Source: an uncultured Saprospiraceae bacterium (GTDB lineage Bacteria > Bacteroidota > Bacteroidia > Chitinophagales > Saprospiraceae). Taken from it: DNA of 64,000 bases. A program made the position numbers and the translations under genes. Shown here one piece after another: positions 46,007 through 55,693 of the stretch; position 1 is the stretch's first letter, and each line of letters opens with the position of its first letter. The notes below the pieces were generated by a model. That model saw only the letters and a program-made list of their open reading frames with translations. It searched no databases and was not told the DNA's origin. The stretch spans positions 1 to 64,000 of the forward strand of contig CAKZVK010000021.1 in NCBI GenBank assembly GCA_937921825.1, written 5' to 3'.

Positions 46007-46732
46007 CTAGAGTATTTTCATCAGGTCATCAGTACCTACATATTCCTCACATAAGAAACCTTCTCCATACTTGACACCTATCCGTCTGCCAAAAGCTGTA
46101 GCACGACCAGTCAAAGAATCCAGAAAAGACTGACTAGAAATAGGCGTCTGAGGTCCTTTCATTTTCTTATCAAAAAACTGAGAACCGTAACACATTACAA
46201 ACTCAATCTTTCTCTCCATATACTCTGATACGTCTACAACTACATCCGGCACTAAGTCATGATCTTGAATATATGAAAACACTTTACGGGGTCTCCACTT
46301 CTGCTGTTTCCTTGATCCTACTTTAGTTTCTATTTTTTGTAAGCCGGCAAGGAAACAAGCTTCTTTGATGAGTAAGGAAGCTCTGCCATGATCTGGATGA
46401 CGATCTTTAGGTGCATTAGCCAAGACGATATCTGGCTGGTATTTCCGTATGGCTTTTATAAGCTTGAGTTTATTAGCCTTGTTATTTTCAAAAAAACCAT
46501 CAGCCATCGCGAGATTATCTCTGTACGAAATACCTGCATATTTCATCGCTTTTCGGGCCTCTTTGAGACGGAGGGTTGCAGAACCCCTCGTTCCTAGTTC
46601 TCCCTTAGTCAGGTCTACTACTGCTACACCATAGCCTAAATCTATTTGCTTCAGGATGGTCGCACCTGCTCCTAATTCAATATCATCAGGATGAACTCCT
46701 ATCGCTAGAATATCTACTTTATACTTATTCAT
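46007..46732 (-). CDS. bshB1: Bacillithiol biosynthesis deacetylase BshB1
   Basis: The ATG at 46732 gives 241 residues; it overlaps the fabH stop as TAATG. It is a zinc-dependent LmbE/PIG-L-fold deacetylase. Zinc ligands are in IGVHPDDIELGAGAT (His14, Asp17) and in DRHPDHGRAS. LTKGELGTRGSATLRLKEAR is typical of BshB1 rather than MshB. It removes the acetyl group from GlcNAc-malate to give GlcN-malate, the second step to bacillithiol. The glycosyltransferase BshA and cysteine ligase BshC are not in this window. Confidence 0.92.
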   Translation of the reverse strand: MNKYKVDILAIGVHPDDIELGAGATILKQIDLGYGVAVVDLTKGELGTRGSATLRLKEARKAMKYAGISYRDNLAMADGFFENNKANKLKLIKAIRKYQPDIVLANAPKDRHPDHGRASLLIKEACFLAGLQKIETKVGSRKQQKWRPRKVFSYIQDHDLVPDVVVDVSEYMERKIEFVMCYGSQFFDKKMKGPQTPISSQSFLDSLTGRATAFGRRIGVKYGEGFLCEEYVGTDDLMKIL

Positions 46733-47784
46733 TACCATCTTATTAGAGTACTTCCCCAAGTAAAGCCACTACCAAAAGCAGCCAAACAAACGAGGTCTCC
46801 TTTCTTTATCTTTCCAGCGGCATGAGCCTCAGAAAGCGCTATGGGAATAGAAGCCGCAGTCGTATTACCGTACTTCTGTATATTATTGAAAACCTGGTCA
46901 TCAGAGAGCCCTAGAGACTTCTGGACAAACTGGGCTATTCTAAGATTAGCCTGATGAGGTATGAGCATATCTATATCTGACTGCTCTAGTCCTTCTGACT
47001 TCAATGCTTCATTTATCACCTCTACAAACTTTACTACTGCTTTCTTGAAGACTTTCTGGCCATTCATATAAGGATACATCATCCCTTCATTTACCATCTT
47101 CTCTGTAGCGAAAAGACCACCGGGTTTATCTTCATTATGGAAGCCATAATCAATGTCATCATGATAGCCACTGTGACTTCCAAAGTTAATGAGTGCCAGT
47201 TCCTCAGCATAGGTTCCATCAGAATGAAGTTTACTCGTAAGGATACCTTCACTCTCCTCTGTAGGTTGTAAGATCACTGCACCTGCACCGTCTCCAAAGA
47301 TGACAGAAACTGTACGTCCCTCGGTACTGAAGTCTAGGCCCATAGAATGAAATTCCGCACCTACCAGTAGGATATTCTTATACATCCCAGATCTGATAAA
47401 CTGATCTGCGACAGACAGCCCATAGACAAAACCCGAACATTGATTCCTTATATCGAGTGCTCCGATTTCTGTTTTCGTGATACCTAACTCTCTCTGTAGC
47501 AGCACTCCACAACCTGGAAAATAGTAATCTGGACTCAAGGTACAGAAGATGATAAAGTCGACGTCCTCCTTAGAAATTCCTGCCTTTTCTATAGCTGCAC
47601 GAGCAGCGTGAGCCCCCATAGTAGTTGTCGTTTCCTTATACTTGGTGGCATAGCGTCTCTCTTCTATTCCTGTTCTTTCTCTGATCCACTCATCCGAAGT
47701 ATCCATATACTTAGTGAGATCATCATTGGTAAAAACGTTCTCTGGAACATAGTGTCCTATTCCAGCTATTTTGGTTGAAGGCAT
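46732..47784 (-). CDS. fabH: 3-oxoacyl-ACP synthase III (FabH family)
   Basis: The protein has 350 residues. It condenses acetyl-CoA or a related primer with malonyl-ACP to start fatty acid synthesis. The triad is Cys116 in IRNQCSGFVYG, His277 in LIPHQANLRIAQ and Asn307 in KYGNTTAAS. An insert at about 215-245 (INFGSHSGYHDDIDYGFHNE) makes it longer than Escherichia coli FabH, as in many Bacteroidota homologues, some of which take branched primers. It overlaps bshB1 by one base and is divergent from the inositol-lipid operon. Confidence 0.92.
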   Translation of the reverse strand: MPSTKIAGIGHYVPENVFTNDDLTKYMDTSDEWIRERTGIEERRYATKYKETTTTMGAHAARAAIEKAGISKEDVDFIIFCTLSPDYYFPGCGVLLQRELGITKTEIGALDIRNQCSGFVYGLSVADQFIRSGMYKNILLVGAEFHSMGLDFSTEGRTVSVIFGDGAGAVILQPTEESEGILTSKLHSDGTYAEELALINFGSHSGYHDDIDYGFHNEDKPGGLFATEKMVNEGMMYPYMNGQKVFKKAVVKFVEVINEALKSEGLEQSDIDMLIPHQANLRIAQFVQKSLGLSDDQVFNNIQKYGNTTAASIPIALSEAHAAGKIKKGDLVCLAAFGSGFTWGSTLIRW

Positions 47785-47816
47785 TACTTTAAGTTTCTAA
47801 CAAATAAAGCAAATTT

Positions 47817-47844
47817 TTGCTTATCCATAGATTTACTAGATTTG
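47817..47844 (+). promoter_or_regulatory. Promoter of the inositol-sphingolipid operon
   Basis: TTG (47817-47819), exactly 17 bases of spacer, then TAGATTTG (47837-47844): a full match to the Bacteroidota pattern TTG-N17-23-TAnnTTTG, 29 bases before the TTG start of the first operon gene. A palindrome GCAAA-TT-TTTGC (47809-47820) overlaps the upstream element and could be an operator. Confidence 0.75.
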
Positions 47845-47873
47845 TTCTTTAGTATTCCTATTAAATTCCGCCA

Positions 47874-48572
47874 TTGAATCCTATCAAAAAAAGCCTCCAG
47901 CAACTCGTATACACTATTCTTAATCCTTTGATCCAACTACTGATCAAACTAGGGATTACGCCTAATATGGTGACCTTCTTCGGGTTTCTGCTGAATATCG
48001 TATGTACTGGAGTCCTGATCTATGGCGCTGAAGTAGGTGACAGGAGTGATCATAGATTCCTAGGCTATGCGGGATTAATCATTCTACTGGCAGGAGCCAT
48101 GGATATGATAGATGGGAGGCTAGCAAGGCTGAGTGGGACTGATCATCCCTATGGCGCACTGTATGATTCAGTCCTGGATCGATATAGTGAATTAGTCATG
48201 TTCTTTGGGTTTTGCTACTACACAGTAACCCAGGATTATCTATTGACTTCTATTTTCTCGTTTATAGCTATGATCGGCTCTATCATGGTATCCTATACCA
48301 GAGCAAGAGCGGAGGGTCTAGGTGTGACTGCCTCTGTAGGACTGATGCAGAGACCCGAAAGAATCGTACTGGTCGCTACTGCCAGTATCGTTACCTATTT
48401 TATGTCATTGTATCTAGGAGGTGATTTTGTATATAAAGTAGATGGAATCAAGCAACCCATTTTTGAAACTATATCATTCTTCAGCTGGCCCATATTTTTC
48501 TTAGCCATTTCTGCTAACATTACAGCTCTGAGAAGATTGTATTACTCTAGAGCAAAATTGATGTCGAAATAG
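47874..48572 (+). CDS. CDP-alcohol phosphatidyltransferase, probable phosphatidylinositol-phosphate synthase
   Basis: The protein has 232 residues and about six membrane helices. The catalytic signature D-x2-D-G-x2-A-R-x8-G-x3-D-x3-D is complete: Asp77, Asp80, Gly81, Ala84, Arg85, Gly94, Asp98 and Asp102 in DMIDGRLARL and GALYDSVLDR. The start is a TTG 29 bases after the -7 box; no ATG precedes the first helix. The family moves a phosphoalcohol onto diacylglycerol from CDP-diacylglycerol. Being first in a row that also has inositol-phosphate synthase and a PgpA-type phosphatase, the acceptor is most likely inositol phosphate (product phosphatidylinositol phosphate). PgsA or PssA roles are the alternatives. 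Confidence 0.86.
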   Translation: MNPIKKSLQQLVYTILNPLIQLLIKLGITPNMVTFFGFLLNIVCTGVLIYGAEVGDRSDHRFLGYAGLIILLAGAMDMIDGRLARLSGTDHPYGALYDSVLDRYSELVMFFGFCYYTVTQDYLLTSIFSFIAMIGSIMVSYTRARAEGLGVTASVGLMQRPERIVLVATASIVTYFMSLYLGGDFVYKVDGIKQPIFETISFFSWPIFFLAISANITALRRLYYSRAKLMSK

Positions 48573-48593
48573 TTTTAAATTGTGGGTATTGAC

Positions 48594-48601
48594 TAATTTT
48601 G
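48594..48601 (+). promoter_or_regulatory. Possible internal -7 box before the DUF4833 gene
   Basis: TAATTTTG is an exact TAnnTTTG match in the 60-base gap between the first and second genes of the inositol-lipid row, 31 bases before the ATG at 48633. The nearest TTG is only 11 bases upstream, so support is partial. Confidence 0.4.
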
Positions 48602-48632
48602 TCATTCAAAAGAACCAGAATATTAGGACCTC

Positions 48633-49154
48633 ATGCTTGATAATTTTAATAAACTCAAATTCAAGTTCAATTATACTGGGCAGGTAGGTCTACCAGAAAA
48701 CTATCCGACTCCTCAAGTAAGCAATCTCGTATTGTATCTGCAAAGGAATCTAAATTATAATACTGTAGTCTATACTCTCAATCTCAACCAAGATGGTACC
48801 CTATGTGATTCCATGCCACTTGAGGTCTTCTGGGTAAATTATGAAAATGGGGTCAGACACAAAAGTCTAAATAAAATACAAAGCCAGTTAGTCTATGGCT
48901 ATAATAGCTGGAAGATAAATAGTGATACACATAAATTTCAGATCGTCTCATATCCACAAAAAGACTTTTACTTAGCAAAGGACGATTCTGGTGACTTCCA
49001 GATTTTTACTAAGCTCAATGATCAAATGGCAGTAGTCAAAAATATCTTTGTTTATGCTGAAGAGTTCGGTGTATTTCCCCAAGTAAAATTCATCGAGTTA
49101 TATGGCTACTCTGTGGAAGATTCCTTTCCGATCTATCAAAAAATACTTCTTTAG
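48633..49154 (+). CDS. DUF4833-like protein in the inositol-lipid operon
   Basis: The protein has 173 residues, without signal peptide or membrane helix. The segments LVLYLQRNLNYNTVVYTLNL, PLEVFWVNYENGVRHKSLNK and SQLVYGYNSWKI fit the DUF4833 pattern, a family with no established function. It is all-beta in appearance. It lies between the phosphatidyltransferase and the PAP2 gene, eight bases before the latter. Position suggests a soluble or membrane-associated helper in inositol-lipid synthesis, or transport, but nothing in the sequence names a reaction. Confidence 0.72.
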   Translation: MLDNFNKLKFKFNYTGQVGLPENYPTPQVSNLVLYLQRNLNYNTVVYTLNLNQDGTLCDSMPLEVFWVNYENGVRHKSLNKIQSQLVYGYNSWKINSDTHKFQIVSYPQKDFYLAKDDSGDFQIFTKLNDQMAVVKNIFVYAEEFGVFPQVKFIELYGYSVEDSFPIYQKILL

Positions 49155-49162
49155 AAGAATAC

Positions 49163-50098
49163 ATGGTTCATTCTAGTTCTTACAACCGGTTTTCTCAAGC
49201 CTGGCTTATTTCCTTTGGGATCTTATCAGTACTCTACTGGGTATGGTTTGCAGGCTTTGTAGGAGTAGATACTCTGGCAGTGGGATTTTTCATATTGATG
49301 ATTGCCTTGTTTTTTGGCAATGAAACGAGTCGGAAATTTGGCTTGGCTTTTTCTCCTCTCTTCATCTACATGATCTGTTATAGTTCCTTGAAAATATTGC
49401 ATGATTACAATCCCTTTCCTATCCTAGTCAAAAAGCTCTACGATTTGGAAGTCCAATTCTTTGGTGTGGATGTCAATGGGACGAAAGTAACTCTGTGTGA
49501 GTATTTCAATGAGCATATCCATCCTTTCTTTGATATCGTAGCGGGCACCTTTTATATTACTTGGGCCCCCTTCCCTATTCTATTTGGAATCTATATCTTC
49601 TTTAAGAATAAAAGGAAGCTCGTGTTTGATTTCTGGTTATGCTTTCTATTGGCCAATATTTTTGGCTTCATAATATATATTCTGCTTCCCGCAGCACCAC
49701 CCTGGTACTATCTACAATATGGAGATAATCTAATGGTCAATGCACCTGGAGAACCTGCAGGCTTGGCTCGATTCGATGAGATGATTGGTTTTCCTCTCTA
49801 TCATGGAATGTACAGTCAGGGTACAAATACCTTTGGTGCTCTACCCTCCATGCATGCGGCGTTTCCGCTTGTTTTGAGCTTTTATAGCCTAAAATATGGG
49901 AACAAAGTCCTCAGTACCTTGTTCATCATTAGTCTTCTAAGTATCTGGTTCGGAGCAGTTTACTCCAATCATCACTATATAATAGATGTTTTGATGGGTA
50001 TTGGTTGCGGGATTATTGGTATTTTTCTAATTGAAAACACTGTAAATAGTAACTTAGTGCCGTCTTGGTATACTAAAACTATAGATTACATTAAGTAG
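49163..50098 (+). CDS. PAP2/Aur1-like membrane enzyme, probable inositol phosphorylceramide synthase
   Basis: The protein has 311 residues and about six to eight membrane helices. The PAP2 phosphatase/transferase motifs are GALPSMHAAFP with His231 and SNHHYIIDVLMG with His270, His271 and Asp275. The preceding YILLPAAPPWY (about 172-182) is the Pro-rich motif that sets Aur1-type inositol phosphorylceramide synthases apart from ordinary phosphatases. It would transfer phosphoinositol from phosphatidylinositol to the ceramide made by the next three genes. It stands 16 bases before serine palmitoyltransferase. A simple lipid phosphatase is the alternative. Confidence 0.83.
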   Translation: MVHSSSYNRFSQAWLISFGILSVLYWVWFAGFVGVDTLAVGFFILMIALFFGNETSRKFGLAFSPLFIYMICYSSLKILHDYNPFPILVKKLYDLEVQFFGVDVNGTKVTLCEYFNEHIHPFFDIVAGTFYITWAPFPILFGIYIFFKNKRKLVFDFWLCFLLANIFGFIIYILLPAAPPWYYLQYGDNLMVNAPGEPAGLARFDEMIGFPLYHGMYSQGTNTFGALPSMHAAFPLVLSFYSLKYGNKVLSTLFIISLLSIWFGAVYSNHHYIIDVLMGIGCGIIGIFLIENTVNSNLVPSWYTKTIDYIK

Positions 50099-50111
50099 AC
50101 CTCAAACTTAA

Positions 50112-52450
<2,339 letters not shown>

Positions 52451-52458
52451 ATAGCTGC

Positions 52459-53451
52459 ATGACCAAAAAGTTACTAATCACAGGTGCTAATGGATTCGTA
52501 GGAAGCTGGCTAGTAGAAGAAGCTATCAGTCAAGGTTATCACGTCTACGCTGGCATCAGAAAAACCAGTAATACCCAATATCTGACTGATCCCAGAATTC
52601 ATTACTTCTACTACAGTTTTGAAAAAGAAGATGAACTCAGGGACCAATTACTGCAGCACCAGTTTGACTACATCATTCTAAATGCTGGAGTGACAATTGC
52701 AAAAAACAAAGAGACTTACTTCAAGATCAATGCAGGCTACACAAGAAAATTCTGCAAGATTCTAATAGAAGAAAAACTGCTCCCTCGGAAACTGGTCTAC
52801 ATTAGTAGCCTGGCGTCCTATGGTCCTGCTGAGTATCAAGTGAAGCAAGTTCTGGATTCTGAGAGTTCACCACATCCAGTGACATGGTATGGAGAATCTA
52901 AGTTGCAAGCAGAGCAATTTGTCATGAATTCAAGACCCATAAACTATCTCATATTCCGACCTACCGCTGTATTTGGGCCCAGAGATACAGAGATGGTATC
53001 AGTATACAAATCAGTAAAGTCTGGACTCTCTGCCAAGGTGGGCTTTGGAGCTATGGATGCCAGCTTCATCTATGTAAAGGATCTAGCCAAGGTTGTGATA
53101 GATTCACTAGCAGCTTCAGTGATAAACAAGTCCTATTTTCTTAGTGATGGGAAGATATATCCTATAGAAGAGCTCAATTCTAATATCAGTGATATACTGG
53201 GAAAGAAGACCTTCAAGATCAGTATCCCATTTGCCATAATGAAAGTTATAGCAGCTATAAGTGAGCTATATGGTCATATACGAGGCCGAGCACCTATGCT
53301 AAATAGGAACAAAGTGAAGGAATATTTTGCGAGGTCCTTTGCAATAGATACTACAGACTTAGAAAAAGATTTTAACTTCGCACCTGCTTATGACCTTAGG
53401 TCTGGTCTAGAAGAGACAATAGCATGGTGCAAATCAAATAATTTACTTTAA
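52459..53451 (+). CDS. NAD(P)-dependent epimerase/SDR-type reductase, candidate ceramide reductase
   Basis: The protein has 330 residues. It is an extended SDR with the nucleotide loop LITGANGFVGSWL at the N-terminus, the catalytic Tyr/Lys in WYGESKLQAE and the Ser in YISSLASYG. FRPTAVFGPRD is typical of epimerase-like members. The gene is eight bases after the N-acyltransferase. In other bacteria an SDR of this type reduces the 3-keto group of the sphingoid base or oxidised ceramide (CerR). That is the likely job here; a sugar epimerase cannot be excluded. Confidence 0.76.
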   Translation: MTKKLLITGANGFVGSWLVEEAISQGYHVYAGIRKTSNTQYLTDPRIHYFYYSFEKEDELRDQLLQHQFDYIILNAGVTIAKNKETYFKINAGYTRKFCKILIEEKLLPRKLVYISSLASYGPAEYQVKQVLDSESSPHPVTWYGESKLQAEQFVMNSRPINYLIFRPTAVFGPRDTEMVSVYKSVKSGLSAKVGFGAMDASFIYVKDLAKVVIDSLAASVINKSYFLSDGKIYPIEELNSNISDILGKKTFKISIPFAIMKVIAAISELYGHIRGRAPMLNRNKVKEYFARSFAIDTTDLEKDFNFAPAYDLRSGLEETIAWCKSNNLL

Positions 53452-53464
53452 TCAACAATTTATA

Positions 53465-54817
53465 ATGGCAGCTAGAAAAGCAGCAACTAAGACTAACAGG
53501 TCGACCAAACCAAAAGGTATAGCTTCTAAGGCTACTGGCAAATTAGGTATCCTAACTCCTGGTATGGGAGCTGTAGCGACTACATTTATTGCTGGAGTAA
53601 TGGCAATAAATAAAGGCTATGCTTCCCCTATTGGATCATTAACTCAGATGGGTAGAATGAGAATAGGCAAAAGAACAAAGAAGAATATCCCTTACATGAG
53701 TGATGTTGTTCCTTTACAGGATCTTAAAAAAGTCGTCTTCGGTGGATGGGATATCTTCAAAGACAACATGTACGAGGCAGCAGTTCATGCTGACGTACTA
53801 GATAAAGAGCTATTAAGTAAACTGAAAGCTCCCCTATCTAAGATCAAGCCTATGAAAGCTGTCTTTGACAAAAAGTATGTCAAGAAGCTGCATGGTACAC
53901 ATGTCAAGAAAGCTAAGACCAAAATGGATCTGGCTAAGGCAGTCATGGCTGACATCAGAAGATTCAAGAAAACGAATAACTGTAGCAGACTTGTGATGGT
54001 ATGGTGTGGAAGTACAGAAATCTACATTGAAGAATCTGCTGTCCATAAGACTATAGAAGCTTTTGAAAAAGGTCTAGAGAAAAACTCTAAGCTTATAGCT
54101 CCTAGTATGATCTATGCCTATGCTGCAATCAAAATGGGTATCCCATATGCTAACGGTGCTCCTAATCTGTCTTGTGATATTCCTGCCCTAGTAGAGCTGT
54201 CTAAAAAGACTCAAGCACCTATAGCAGGTAAAGACTTCAAGACAGGTCAGACGCTGATGAAAACGATTCTTGCACCTGGATTCAAAGCAAGAGCCTTAGG
54301 GATAGATGGATGGTTCTCTACTAACATCTTAGGTAACAGAGATGGAGAGGTACTAGACGATCCGGATAACTTCAAGACTAAGGAGGTTTCTAAGCTCGGT
54401 GTACTAGAGCAAATCTTAGAGCCGAAACTCTACCCAGAACTCTATAAAGACTTCTACCATAAAGTAAGAATCAACTATTATCCCCCTAGAGGAGATAATA
54501 AAGAAGGATGGGATAATATTGACATCAAAGGATGGCTAGGTTATCCTATGCAGATAAAAGTAGATTTCTTATGTAGAGATTCTATTCTTGCTGCACCGAT
54601 CGTACTGGATCTAGCTATCTTCTTAGACCTTGCTAAAAGATCAGGAATGTCAGGTATTCAAGAATGGTTATCATTCTACCTTAAGTCTCCTCAGGCACCT
54701 GAAGGCAGATACCCTATACATGATATCTTCAAGCAGTTATCTAAACTAGAAAACACATTGAGATACATAGGTGGTCACAAATTGATAGACCACTTAGGTC
54801 TAGACTATGATGAATAA
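53465..54817 (+). CDS. ino1: Myo-inositol-1-phosphate synthase
   Basis: The protein has 450 residues. It converts glucose 6-phosphate to inositol 3-phosphate using NAD. Visible family parts: the glycine-rich loop KLGILTPGMGAVATTFIAGV, SLTQMGRMRIGKR, FGGWDIFKDNMYEAA, IAPSMIYAYAAIKMG, YANGAPNLSCDIPALVEL, GKDFKTGQTLMKT, and late NILGNRDGEVLDD and MQIKVDFLCRDSILAAPIVL. The first 25 residues are a Lys/Thr-rich extension. This is the committed inositol source for the row; its presence strongly sets the acceptor of the phosphatidyltransferase as inositol phosphate. It lies 13 bases after the SDR gene and three before the PgpA gene. Confidence 0.95.
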   Translation: MAARKAATKTNRSTKPKGIASKATGKLGILTPGMGAVATTFIAGVMAINKGYASPIGSLTQMGRMRIGKRTKKNIPYMSDVVPLQDLKKVVFGGWDIFKDNMYEAAVHADVLDKELLSKLKAPLSKIKPMKAVFDKKYVKKLHGTHVKKAKTKMDLAKAVMADIRRFKKTNNCSRLVMVWCGSTEIYIEESAVHKTIEAFEKGLEKNSKLIAPSMIYAYAAIKMGIPYANGAPNLSCDIPALVELSKKTQAPIAGKDFKTGQTLMKTILAPGFKARALGIDGWFSTNILGNRDGEVLDDPDNFKTKEVSKLGVLEQILEPKLYPELYKDFYHKVRINYYPPRGDNKEGWDNIDIKGWLGYPMQIKVDFLCRDSILAAPIVLDLAIFLDLAKRSGMSGIQEWLSFYLKSPQAPEGRYPIHDIFKQLSKLENTLRYIGGHKLIDHLGLDYDE

Positions 54818-54820
54818 AAC

Positions 54821-55294
54821 ATGATGAAACTTCATAAAGCCATAACAACTGTTATGGGCTTAGGATATGCGCCTATTGCTCCGGGAACCTTCGGTACAAT
54901 AGGCGCTGTCATTTTCTACTATCTCCTAAGCTTGTATTTTACCCAAGTACCTGCACCGCTCTTGGTCGTGCTATCTATAGTCCTTGCGATCATAGGAATA
55001 TGGAGTACAGACAAGGTCATACCACTATGGGGAGATGATCCTTCTAAGGTTGTCATGGACGAATTTGTAGGCTATCTAATCACCATGATCCTTATTCCTA
55101 CAGAACTGAGATACATGATTCTAGGCTTTGTCCTTTTCAGATTCTTTGACATCCTGAAGCCACTAGGAGTAAGATATCTCGATAAAAATCTGAAAGGGGG
55201 ACTAGGTGTCATGATGGACGATGTGCTCGCCGGGGTATATGCCTGTATCTCGCTACATCTGATAGTGTACTATCTTCCGGGTCTATTTCAGTAA
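54821..55294 (+). CDS. PgpA-family phosphatase, probable phosphatidylinositol-phosphate phosphatase
   Basis: The protein has 157 residues with about four membrane helices. Family motifs: GYAPIAPGTFGTIGA at about 15-29, WGDDPSKVVMDEFVGYLITM, and the late RFFDILKPLGVRYLDKNLKG, GLGVMMDDVLAGV. PgpA normally removes phosphate from phosphatidylglycerol phosphate. In Bacteroides thetaiotaomicron a PgpA-like gene sits in the inositol lipid cluster and acts on phosphatidylinositol phosphate. The tight packing after inositol-phosphate synthase favours that role here, while phosphatidylglycerol synthesis stays possible. Confidence 0.85.
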   Translation: MMKLHKAITTVMGLGYAPIAPGTFGTIGAVIFYYLLSLYFTQVPAPLLVVLSIVLAIIGIWSTDKVIPLWGDDPSKVVMDEFVGYLITMILIPTELRYMILGFVLFRFFDILKPLGVRYLDKNLKGGLGVMMDDVLAGVYACISLHLIVYYLPGLFQ

Positions 55295-55297
55295 CCT

Positions 55298-55693
55298 ATG
55301 TCGGAAGCGAAAGTTCCTTTTTTCCAATCCCTGATAAAATCCCAAATAGGGTCATTCACTGCTACCCTTTTTGATTTCTCTACTTTGTATGCCCTTACGG
55401 AATGGCTAGGAATCTATTATGTCATCTCCGCAGGTATCGCCAGCGGAGTTGGAGCTGTAGTAGGCTTCGTCGTCCAGAGAAACTGGGCCTTTAAGAGAAC
55501 AGATAAGCAATGGCAATACCAAGCCATAAAGTATGGGCTCGTCAGCCTTCTTATTCTACTGCTCAATATGGTAGGCATCTATCTATTTACCGAGCTGATG
55601 CACTTTCAGTATATGATATCGAAAGTCATTATCGCCTTTCTGATAGGCCTATTTATTTCCTTTCCTCTATTCAGGTACTATGTCTACAATTAG
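55298..55693 (+). CDS. GtrA-family membrane protein
   Basis: The protein has 131 residues and four membrane helices. The first helix and loop (SQIGSFTATLFDFSTLYALT, GAVVGFVVQRNWAFKR) give the GtrA pattern. GtrA proteins usually help move lipid-linked sugars across the membrane, next to a glycosyltransferase. It follows the PgpA gene after three bases, and the next glycosyltransferase gene overlaps it by 14 bases, so the two act together. Its substrate here may be a glycolipid derived from the inositol lipid, which is inference. Confidence 0.86.
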   Translation: MSEAKVPFFQSLIKSQIGSFTATLFDFSTLYALTEWLGIYYVISAGIASGVGAVVGFVVQRNWAFKRTDKQWQYQAIKYGLVSLLILLLNMVGIYLFTELMHFQYMISKVIIAFLIGLFISFPLFRYYVYN

